The notes below the pieces were generated by a model. It saw nothing but the letters and a program-made list of their open reading frames with translations. It had not been told where the DNA came from and did not search any database. A stretch of DNA of 14,650 nt. Source: an uncultured Prevotella sp. (GTDB taxonomy: Bacteria; Bacteroidota; Bacteroidia; Bacteroidales; Bacteroidaceae). The stretch lies in contig CAJOHP010000029.1 of NCBI GenBank assembly GCA_905234355.1, positions 1 to 14,650 on the forward strand. Direction: 5' to 3'. Every line of letters starts with the position of its first letter. The stretch's first letter is position 1. Both the position numbers and the translations under genes were made by a program. Positions 6,907-13,313 of this stretch are shown here, one piece after another.

Positions 6907-7392
6907 TCAGAATGTGGTTTTGAGTCCTATGCCGATGGCGTTCATACTGTGTTCGTTGCTATTGCGGAACATGGCAGGCCCCAGCTCGGTGTGTTCTCCG
7001 AGGGGCAGCACATAGGCCGTCTCCACCTGTATGGCGTCGGCCTTCTTGCGCAGGTGGCTGCTCCAGAGGGTCAATCCTCCCAATGCAGAGACCCCAAATA
7101 CAGTGAGACAGGGTATTGACACCCATTCAGACCAACCGATATTGCTTGTCACAGTTCCTCCTACATAAGATATTCCGAAGAGAAGCCCCAACCCCATGAT
7201 TTCAATATCCCGTGCCGTCCTGCGTAGCTGCTTTTTCTTATTCTGCAACTCATAGTTGTAGCTTTTTGTAAGAAAGGTCACCCCATCATAGTATTCCGTA
7301 GTAAGTACAGGCAGAATGGAGTCGTTCTGCTGTTGTGCTGTTGCCGTATTGTAGTGCATCAGCATGACAAGGAGCATGATAAATAATCTCAT
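6907..7392 (-). CDS. Small exported envelope protein, function unknown
   Basis: Not recognised. The 161-residue product has an N-terminal signal sequence (MRLFIMLLVMLM, cleavage probably after ATA near 19), a basic helix around 50-61, and two hydrophobic glycine-rich segments (about 64-82 and 91-110) that could span a membrane. The C-terminal part alternates hydrophobic residues and ends in GIGLKTTF, a terminal Phe of the kind used by outer-membrane beta-barrels. It sits between a beta-barrel gene (9 bases upstream) and the CHAT gene (2 bases downstream), so it is part of the operon and may anchor or position the CHAT protease. The gene is a composition mosaic: bases 6907-7080 (the last 57 or so codons) are about 63% GC and the rest about 45%. 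A short gap-filling role cannot be excluded. Confidence 0.75.
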   Translation of the reverse strand: MRLFIMLLVMLMHYNTATAQQQNDSILPVLTTEYYDGVTFLTKSYNYELQNKKKQLRRTARDIEIMGLGLLFGISYVGGTVTSNIGWSEWVSIPCLTVFGVSALGGLTLWSSHLRKKADAIQVETAYVLPLGEHTELGPAMFRNSNEHSMNAIGIGLKTTF

Positions 7393-7401
7393 TACTGTTT
7401 G

Positions 7402-8130
7402 CTAATCATTAATATAAGTTTTGCTCTTGGAAGTAAACAACCGATAGGAAAGACGCAATTCGAAGAATTCAGCTTTCAATTCAGCCTTCTCCATGTTGTA
7501 GTAGGCCAACTTGTCTACATTCAGCTGATGTTTTATATGCAAGCCATAGCATAACCTTAATTTCCATGCATTCACTTTGTATGACAAGCCCACATACCAT
7601 GCTAAAGAAAGGGGGTTGAAACATTTATCATTCAGTCCCTCGTAGGCCACGTTGCCCGACGTTTGGGTGTGACTGCCAAGAAAAATGTCGGACTTCATCC
7701 CTACTACAAACATATCCATGACTGCAACGTTCAGATCTGTAGCCAGGAAGTGACTGATCATCCCTGTCCTATCGAAGAATCCATGGTCGTAGCCATAGCG
7801 ATTGTGACGATATCCGATGTTTCCATTTAGACTGGCCCAAGAGTATTTAGACACCTCGCCTTCTAAGCCAACATCAAGGTACGACCCATACATTTTTCCG
7901 GGTGAGCCTTTCACCAATGTCATTCCTTCCGACGTGTAGCCCATCTTCCATAGTTCACCACAGTTCATCATTCCACCACCAGCATATAAGGCAAGGCTGT
8001 AGTTGACAGTACGCAGTTTTGTCTCTTTCAATGGCTTTACCACGTCTGTCTGAGCCTGTAATGACATTGCACACATCAGGAAAAACAATAACAATGTAAG
8101 CAAATATTTATTCTTAATAGCGTCGTTCAT
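7402..8130 (-). CDS. Predicted outer-membrane beta-barrel protein
   Basis: The 242-residue product (start at the ATG at 8130) opens with a signal peptide (KYLLTLLLFFLMCAMSLQAQ). It is followed by repeated amphipathic, aromatic-rich strands such as VNYSLALYAGGG, SYLDVGLEGEV, SLNGNIGYRHN, WYVGLSYKVN and FELRLSYRLF, the pattern of a small 8-10 strand barrel. I cannot name a family. The chosen start overlaps the stop of the upstream lipoprotein gene by 17 bases, a coupling arrangement; a longer start at 8157 would put nine residues before the signal peptide and is less likely. A short polar tail (TSKSKTYIND) follows the last strand, which is unusual for a barrel ending. It is the second barrel in the operon and may be a membrane anchor or export partner for the lipoproteins. 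Confidence 0.75.
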   Translation of the reverse strand: MNDAIKNKYLLTLLLFFLMCAMSLQAQTDVVKPLKETKLRTVNYSLALYAGGGMMNCGELWKMGYTSEGMTLVKGSPGKMYGSYLDVGLEGEVSKYSWASLNGNIGYRHNRYGYDHGFFDRTGMISHFLATDLNVAVMDMFVVGMKSDIFLGSHTQTSGNVAYEGLNDKCFNPLSLAWYVGLSYKVNAWKLRLCYGLHIKHQLNVDKLAYYNMEKAELKAEFFELRLSYRLFTSKSKTYIND

Positions 8131-8875
8131 AAAAGATGTATTTAATAGCTCTGACATAATAATAACTCTTCTTTATCCAGAGATTTTTGTTTTCGAGCAA
8201 TGTGTTGTCTGTCTTCATGGCAAGTGCACGGTTCTCTGGGTCGAAATCCTCAAAATTGCCTTCCTCTTGTGGATAAAGCCCTTCATAGTCTTCCTGACAA
8301 GTCCAGTAGATGTGGTGAGGATCTATCTCGGTCCCCCCGATGTCTCTCAATGCTTCATTGAGGTATTGCATCTGCATTGCGTAATCAGCTGTTATTAATC
8401 TTTCCTTTATGCTTCCAAAGATGAGTGCGAGCTCCCGTCGCGACGGCAAGCGCCAGCTACTACCGCTAGGCTGATTCTCTGAGCCGTTCTTTGTATTGCA
8501 CCATGCCATAGCAGGATACCTGCTGATATCACGACCTGTCATTGTCTGTAACATGGATAGCCCGAAAGAGGGATTGACAATCATACCTTGTGTCACCGAA
8601 TCAAGGATACAAACTCTATCGTCCATCGGTCCCCATGGCAACAGGACTTCATCGGCAGAGATGACAATCATGTATTGATTCGAGTACTTATTCGGGATAA
8701 ATGCGACAATGCCTTCGTTGCCATACTCATCGACATAATAGTCGTAAAGCTCATAATTTTCCTGCCCGGTGACATCGACCAATGCCTGCGCCGACTTATA
8801 TGTGCATGACTCAAACAACAATGGTGATGCAAGCAAAAGAATTGTTGATATGCAGTATTTTTTGATTTTAAGCAT
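8114..8875 (-). CDS. Lipoprotein with DUF1566/lectin-fold domain
   Basis: Starting at the ATG at 8875, the 253-residue protein has a lipoprotein signal peptide (hydrophobic stretch to LLFESC, lipidated Cys24). The C-terminal half shows the pattern of DUF1566-like, Fibrobacter-paralogous and C-type-lectin-fold domains: AMAWCN (about 123-128), WRLPSRRELALIF (141-153), YWTCQEDYEG (190-199), ALAMKT, and finally YYVRAIKYI (about 239-246). Such domains occur in secreted or surface adhesin-like proteins. The N-terminal 100 residues are unassigned. The frame extends upstream to 8980, but that adds 35 residues overlapping the preceding lipoprotein and breaks the signal peptide, so I reject it. The start is 1 base after the upstream stop and the end overlaps the next gene, so it is strictly operonic. 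Likely a surface ligand-binding subunit, by inference. Confidence 0.75.
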   Translation of the reverse strand: MLKIKKYCISTILLLASPLLFESCTYKSAQALVDVTGQENYELYDYYVDEYGNEGIVAFIPNKYSNQYMIVISADEVLLPWGPMDDRVCILDSVTQGMIVNPSFGLSMLQTMTGRDISRYPAMAWCNTKNGSENQPSGSSWRLPSRRELALIFGSIKERLITADYAMQMQYLNEALRDIGGTEIDPHHIYWTCQEDYEGLYPQEEGNFEDFDPENRALAMKTDNTLLENKNLWIKKSYYYVRAIKYIFYERRY

Positions 8876-8876
8876 G

Positions 8877-9731
8877 CTAGTAATATTGACAATTAGTAAT
8901 CTTTTGGGTAGCACAGTCGAAGGTTGCCACGAATGGTCGTTGCAACATATTGTCGATAGTGACATTAGTTGTCTCCTCACCCTGCGGTGTAGTAATACTT
9001 ACAGACGAAAGTATGGTGGTATCTGCCGAGGTTGCCGTTACAGGGAAATAGACATCTATTCCACCGGGAAAATCTATACTAAAATGTTGAAGATCTTTTC
9101 CTTTAGTCGCTAGCCGCTCAATACTGACAGAATTGCTGTGCGTGACAGTTGCTCTCAACAGAACGATGTCACTTGTATTCGTGAAACGTAAGAATCCGTT
9201 GACAGTCATCGTCTTGGATTCCACCTGAATAGTCTGGTTATCTGGCTTTACCTGAAAGGATGCTATTCTTACGACATTGTTTTCGGTATCGTCAGAGAGT
9301 CCATTTGTCAGCAGATAGAAGGTATCATAACGGTGCGTACTCATTTGGTACCACTGCTCTTCGTAGCCTATCATGCTGCTAGCCGTGACCACATCTGCCA
9401 ATAGGACAAACTGATAGCCAATATCCTTCTGCAAGTGTCGCAGAGTGATAGACGTGCTATTGCTTATAGGTGCAATTATGGTCTTATGTGCTATCAGTTC
9501 GCTATTTCCGTCATAACAATAGCATGCTAGCCGAAGCTGACGATCTGTCGGCAGGTCAGCCGGTTTCCCTTTTGAATAGCTATCGCCTAATCTGCTTAAC
9601 AAATCAGAAAAGAGTTGGTCGCTGTCAAAAACAAATGTGACGCTTCGTTGCGTGGAGTCTTCCGTCTCATCAAAGTCTTTCTTGCAGGCTGCCAGCGATA
9701 AGACTACAAACATAACGAATAAATACCTCAT
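8877..9731 (-). CDS. FimB/Mfa2-like fimbrial-type lipoprotein
   Basis: The 284-residue product has a clear lipoprotein signal (MRYLFVMFVVLSLAAC, Cys16) followed by an acidic linker. The N-terminal domain resembles Bacteroidetes minor fimbrial anchors of the FimB/Mfa2 type: RQLRLACYCYDGNSELIAH (about 65-83), a strand SITLRHLQKDIGYQFVLLADVV, then WYQMSTHRYDTFYLLTNG, giving a beta-sandwich of transthyretin-like strands. A second all-beta half (about 155-284) follows and ends in ITNCQYY. No major pilin gene is visible in the window, so it may be an anchor for a pilin encoded elsewhere or a stand-alone surface lipoprotein. It is 4 bases from the upstream barrel gene and 1 base from the downstream lipoprotein. 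The family assignment is by pattern and moderate; the lipoprotein call is firm. Confidence 0.65.
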   Translation of the reverse strand: MRYLFVMFVVLSLAACKKDFDETEDSTQRSVTFVFDSDQLFSDLLSRLGDSYSKGKPADLPTDRQLRLACYCYDGNSELIAHKTIIAPISNSTSITLRHLQKDIGYQFVLLADVVTASSMIGYEEQWYQMSTHRYDTFYLLTNGLSDDTENNVVRIASFQVKPDNQTIQVESKTMTVNGFLRFTNTSDIVLLRATVTHSNSVSIERLATKGKDLQHFSIDFPGGIDVYFPVTATSADTTILSSVSITTPQGEETTNVTIDNMLQRPFVATFDCATQKITNCQYY

Positions 9732-9735
9732 AGTT

Positions 9736-10398
9736 TCAAAAGTTTAGTTGATAGGCTAGTGTGAGTCCGAAGTGACCGCGATCATAAATCCGGTCGTAAA
9801 CAGCATCATAATCATACTGGGTTGACTCGAAAATGTACTTTTGGTCGAAAGCCGGAGCAAAATCGTAGGCATAATAGACCTCTATGCGCCATCGTTCGCT
9901 CATCTTAGCGCCAAGACGCAGTCGCATGCTGCCATAGCTGCTACCCAGGCTGAGGTCGCTGTGAGTGCTCTTTGTGGTCTCATAATAGTATTTCCCACTT
10001 GTAGCAGCATTCCAAGCTATTTCCGCTCCACCGTAGGAACACCAGCCCTTGCTTCTGAAAAAATTAATATCGCCAGCTGCAAAAACAGCCGCATGTGCTA
10101 GTGACACATCATCGAAGCCGTTTCGGGTGATAGGGTTCGTTGACATGTACCTTAATCCGACATCTATATTGAGCAAGTTGCGCATGGAGCCATAGCCCGT
10201 AAAAATCTGGACGTAGTAGCGCTGGCTTTTGCTAAACTCTCCCCCAAGTCCAACACTTACGTGGTAGCGGTCTATCTTGCTCATCCGCTGTTTGATGAGC
10301 TGTTGTTTCTCTATCTGCAGTCCCTGCGCACAAGCAGGGGCGATTTGTCCAAATAGTGACGCCGCGATAACAAAAATGCTATTCAGAGTAACCTTCAT
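9736..10398 (-). CDS. Predicted outer-membrane beta-barrel protein, first of two
   Basis: From the ATG at 10398 the 220-residue protein starts with a signal peptide (MKVTLNSIFVIAASLFGQ, cleavage near APACAQ). It continues with about eight amphipathic strands: YHVSVGLGGEF, YYVQIFTGYG, NIDVGLRYMS, AAVFAAGDINFF, YGGAEIAWNA, MRLRLGAKM, WRIEVYYAYDF. The final strand HFGLTLAYQLNF has the C-terminal Phe recognised by the BAM machinery. It therefore looks like a compact outer-membrane barrel of unknown family. The frame runs back to 10452, but that would overlap the upstream gene and place non-signal residues first. The gap from the upstream lipoprotein gene is 13 bases. It resembles the second barrel in size and style; whether the two are paralogues needs alignment. 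Confidence 0.78.
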   Translation of the reverse strand: MKVTLNSIFVIAASLFGQIAPACAQGLQIEKQQLIKQRMSKIDRYHVSVGLGGEFSKSQRYYVQIFTGYGSMRNLLNIDVGLRYMSTNPITRNGFDDVSLAHAAVFAAGDINFFRSKGWCSYGGAEIAWNAATSGKYYYETTKSTHSDLSLGSSYGSMRLRLGAKMSERWRIEVYYAYDFAPAFDQKYIFESTQYDYDAVYDRIYDRGHFGLTLAYQLNF

Positions 10399-10411
10399 GT
10401 CTGTAGTTCTG

Positions 10412-11710
10412 TTATTTCTTACGCATGATAAAGGGCATGTTGAGCACGGCACCAGGAACTATAATTGTCTGATAGTCGGCTTTTTCCAATACTAAAGCCA
10501 GGCCCGTAGCCGTCTCCTGCATGAGTGGAACAAAGCGATAGCTGCCATCACTCTGTAGTTCGCCATGGGCTATGTTGGTTTGTGAAGAAATGACAGTATC
10601 ACCATGCTGGTCGAGATACCATCCTTTCAAGTATAACTTTCCGCGCACATTTGTCCTGTCAATCTTGACGTATGTGCTTTCATCCATCAACTGCTGTCTG
10701 ACGGTCAGCGAAGCATCTTTTGCAGTATAGATAATAGAGAACTTCCAGAGTATACTGAATTCCTTCCATCTCATCAGTATGGACTCGTTGCGCACATCTT
10801 CATAAAGAGTGGCAGTAAGACTGGTGATTTCATCTTCGCTGTCTAATAGCCACGTGGACACCAGATTTCTCTCCACAAGGTCTGCATAACCTCCAAGCAT
10901 CGGATACTCATCAATGGTAAATGGCTCTGATTTAGCGTAATGCCCGCTAAAATCGCCTGATTCTGTAATCCCGACAGCGTATGCCACATAGGTTCTACCG
11001 GTTTCAAGATGGGCATAGTGATGCGAGCTGCCGCTACGTGGCAACAGGTCTTCTTCCCATGCAGAATCTGAAGAATGTTGCTTGAGCCGGTTTTTATAAT
11101 CTTCTACGATATACGGGAGAAAGTGCGCATCGCTGCCAAAGCGGTTGATGGTCTCTACATCGTATTCTGCCACAAAGTAGTTCTCGTTAGCAGGGCCGTT
11201 GTCTTCCACACCTACGCACGCGTAATAATTATACAGGTGTTCCCGGAAACCTTCGTAATTCAACTTCCACATGGGATATTCTTGCAATTCAATATGGCTG
11301 ATATCTGTAGTGAAAGTGACTGTTGCAGGGACGCCATACTGTTGGCCTTCTTCCGTAAGGCCGAAGACTATGTAAGTATAAGTATGCTGAGGTAAAAGCC
11401 CCGAAAGCCTGACAATCTTCTTGCGTTGCCACTTAAGAGCAAGGTAACGTGCCGCCTCTTCCGACAATGTACTCATGTAACTATCTATAACATCTTGCAC
11501 ATTGCCTACACTGCCGTCCACCACGAATGAGCAGTAGCTGTCGCGGTTGGACCCGTTGTGGGTGATGGTGGCTGTCACGCTGTAGGCCGCCACGCTGTCC
11601 ACCGCCACGTGGAACACGACGGTGCCCTGACCATCGTCCTCATCGCTGCTGCACGCAGCAATCAGGGCATAGAGCAGGCAGTATAACCATATACGTTTGT
11701 TCATAATCAT
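10412..11710 (-). CDS. Large surface lipoprotein with fibronectin-III-like repeats
   Basis: The first gene of the operon encodes 432 residues with a strong lipoprotein signal (IWLYCLLYALIAAC, Cys20, followed by SSDEDD, an acidic stretch of the kind linked to surface export of Bacteroidetes lipoproteins). Two Fn3-like or immunoglobulin-like modules are suggested by repeated endings: LLPQHTYTYIVFGLTEEGQ (about 105-123) and LETGRTYVAYAVGITESGD (about 235-253), each followed by a short PFTI or VTFTT strand. The C-terminal about 150 residues are beta-rich and unassigned, possibly lipocalin-like. ATGs at 11710 and 11704 are both possible starts. Composition changes abruptly at about 11515: the first 65 or so codons are about 62-67% GC and the rest about 43-45%. 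A role as a scaffold or binding protein on the cell surface is inferred. Confidence 0.75.
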   Translation of the reverse strand: MIMNKRIWLYCLLYALIAACSSDEDDGQGTVVFHVAVDSVAAYSVTATITHNGSNRDSYCSFVVDGSVGNVQDVIDSYMSTLSEEAARYLALKWQRKKIVRLSGLLPQHTYTYIVFGLTEEGQQYGVPATVTFTTDISHIELQEYPMWKLNYEGFREHLYNYYACVGVEDNGPANENYFVAEYDVETINRFGSDAHFLPYIVEDYKNRLKQHSSDSAWEEDLLPRSGSSHHYAHLETGRTYVAYAVGITESGDFSGHYAKSEPFTIDEYPMLGGYADLVERNLVSTWLLDSEDEITSLTATLYEDVRNESILMRWKEFSILWKFSIIYTAKDASLTVRQQLMDESTYVKIDRTNVRGKLYLKGWYLDQHGDTVISSQTNIAHGELQSDGSYRFVPLMQETATGLALVLEKADYQTIIVPGAVLNMPFIMRKK

Positions 11711-11744
11711 CTACTTGATTGTACTTTCATTTGCCAACTGTCGG

Positions 11745-11776
11745 CAAAGGTAGGCATTTCTGCCGAAACGGCCAAA
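11745..11776 (-). promoter_or_regulatory. Promoter of the eight-gene surface/protease operon
   Basis: Read on the minus strand, TTTG (11773-11776) and TACCTTTG (11745-11752) are separated by exactly 20 bases, an excellent match to the Bacteroidetes promoter. The -7 box ends 34 bases before the ATG at 11710. The small or absent gaps in the following genes suggest this single promoter drives all of 11710 down to 3348. Confidence 0.8.
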
Positions 11777-11964
11777 TTTTCACACCCGTTTTTGGCAGGC
11801 TGAATAGCCGATAAATGATGATAAATGATGCCCTAACCGCGATTTACCCGCTAAAACAGCCCCCCCCCGTTTAGCGGGTAGCGAAAGGTCGGCTATCGCA
11901 TAAAATGGGGCTCGTTTAGGGGGTAAATGGCGGTGGTAGGCTGTCAAGCCGACAGCCGTGTGAG
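11777..11964. repeat. Intergenic region with tandem and inverted repeats and a 9-C tract
   Basis: Holds no gene. A 10-base unit ATAAATGATG is repeated exactly twice (11811-11830). TACCCGCTAAA at 11845-11855 pairs with TTTAGCGGGTA at 11870-11880 (11 perfect base pairs), and the loop contains nine consecutive C (11860-11868). A related copy, GTTTAGGGGGTAAAT, follows at about 11914-11928. Close to the C11 stop, GGCTGTC (11939-11945) and GACAGCC (11951-11957) form a 7-bp hairpin that could help end C11 transcription, but no T-run follows on that strand. Confidence 0.65.
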
Positions 11965-13236
11965 CTAGGGCTCCCTACCCCACCCGATGGCGTCATACCA
12001 CTGGGTGGTTTTTATTGTCTCGTTGTAGTCGCATCCGGCATAGCGGTCGTAGAGACTGAGCGGGACAAACATGCTGAGTCCGGCGTAGGCCGTGTCGTTG
12101 GGCTCGAAGGTGCTGCTACGCATGCTGCTGCGCAGCGCACTGTAGATGGTCATCCAGCGGGAAGAGTTCAGCCTGTAGGGCACTGCCTTGTCCAGTGCGA
12201 CACGCCACTGTGCATAGTCGGCATAGGGCAGATTGCGTGCCATGACGTTGCCCATGTCATACATCACCGGGACGAAGGAATAGGCAAACAGCTGTCCGAA
12301 GTAGTAGGTGAGTCCGTCCACGCTGTACTGCTCGCGCGGCATGAGCACGCGCCTGGTGACCTCGGCCAGCGCGTCCATGTGCTGCAGGTCTACCACGGCC
12401 AGGGGCACGCTGTAGCCTTGCAGGTAGGCCATGTCGAAGTCCTGAGCATATTCGCCGGTCTGATAGGTAGCCTGATAGTGGGCATAGTAGGCATCGACGA
12501 TGTCACGGCAGAAGCTGTCGGTCCTGCTGAAGAGCAGCGGCACGATGACGTCGTAGGGTGCGCCATCGCCCGGTATCTCGGCAGGCGACCCGATGAGATA
12601 GTCGGCAGCATGGCGCAGCTCGTAGGCCGTCTCGACGCAGAGCATGCAGCAGCAGTCGCCCATGATGAAGCGGAAGCGGGGCAGCCCCTCGAGTGCACGG
12701 GCCATCTGCGTGACGTTCATCCACCGTGCGGTGGTGGCCCCCTGGTCGCCGCGGCTGTCGTAGCCATAGGCACGGCGGCCGGCAGGAGCGAGTGTGCCGG
12801 CTATGGTGTCGCGCTCAATGAGCCATCCGCTGCTGTGGCCCCAGAGCACCAGCCCATAGTCGTCGGCCGGATAGCGGCGCATCAGCGAGTCGAGCGTGGA
12901 GCGGAAGAGGGCGGGGTCGCTGGCATAGACCTCGGAAGGATAGCGCATCACCGTGTCGACAGCACCGGCGGTCACGTCGATGACGTAAGGACGGGCGTCG
13001 CGCAGATGGTCGACGAAGAGCAGCAGACGGTCGGAGCCATCCACCGCACGGCTGCCACGCCTGAGCTCGGCAAGGTCGTTGAGCGCACACGTGCTCAGAT
13101 TGTTGTCGCCCGACATATAGACCACGACCACGCGTCCGTAGTGCTGCGGCTCTGGCGCGTCGTAGTGCTCTTCATCATAGTCGGAACACGATGCCACGCC
13201 AGCCAGGAGAAGCAGTAAAACAAGCAAATGTCTCAT
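11965..13236 (-). CDS. C11 (clostripain-like) cysteine peptidase lipoprotein
   Basis: Clan CD (caspase-fold) exported endopeptidase; family members such as clostripain and Parabacteroides PmC11 cleave after Arg or Lys. The 423-residue product has a lipoprotein signal (LLVLLLLLAGVASC, Cys17) with an acidic following stretch. Catalytic-domain marks are VVVVYMSGDNNLS (36-48), DDYGLVLWGHSSGW with catalytic His134, and FRFIMGDCCCMLCVETAYELR (188-208). In the last, alignment to the usual DACLMGSVE makes Cys196 the nucleophile; the GSPAEIPGDGAPYD segment (216-229) follows as expected. The cluster of four cysteines at the active site is unusual. It has its own promoter (-7 box at 13256-13263) and lies 254 bases upstream of the surface operon on the same strand, so it is probably functionally linked but separately transcribed. 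GC is high, as in CHAT and C10. Confidence 0.88.
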   Translation of the reverse strand: MRHLLVLLLLLAGVASCSDYDEEHYDAPEPQHYGRVVVVYMSGDNNLSTCALNDLAELRRGSRAVDGSDRLLLFVDHLRDARPYVIDVTAGAVDTVMRYPSEVYASDPALFRSTLDSLMRRYPADDYGLVLWGHSSGWLIERDTIAGTLAPAGRRAYGYDSRGDQGATTARWMNVTQMARALEGLPRFRFIMGDCCCMLCVETAYELRHAADYLIGSPAEIPGDGAPYDVIVPLLFSRTDSFCRDIVDAYYAHYQATYQTGEYAQDFDMAYLQGYSVPLAVVDLQHMDALAEVTRRVLMPREQYSVDGLTYYFGQLFAYSFVPVMYDMGNVMARNLPYADYAQWRVALDKAVPYRLNSSRWMTIYSALRSSMRSSTFEPNDTAYAGLSMFVPLSLYDRYAGCDYNETIKTTQWYDAIGWGREP

Positions 13237-13254
13237 CTTTAAGAATAATTTGCT

Positions 13255-13294
13255 GCAAAGTTACGCTTTTTTGCGCGAAAATAAGTAACTTTGC
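13255..13294. promoter_or_regulatory. Symmetric overlapping divergent promoters (C11 and lysozyme)
   Basis: GCAAAGTTAC (13255-13264) and GTAACTTTGC (13285-13294) are perfect 10-base inverted repeats around a 20-base spacer. Each arm contains a TAACTTTG -7 box, the left for the minus-strand C11 gene and the right for the plus-strand lysozyme gene. Each arm also places a TTAC at the -33 distance (21 bases) of the opposite promoter. Both -7 boxes end about 20 bases before their start codons, at 13236 and 13314. The two promoters face each other and cannot easily be occupied at once. Confidence 0.7.
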
Positions 13295-13313
13295 ATTCCA
13301 AATTTAACGACAG

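Noticed and set aside
6907..7392. Staphostatin-like inhibitor partner for the C10 protease
   Set aside because: Bacteroides C10 proteases can have adjacent small inhibitors, but this protein has hydrophobic membrane-like segments and is separated from C10 by CHAT, so the assignment is unsupported.
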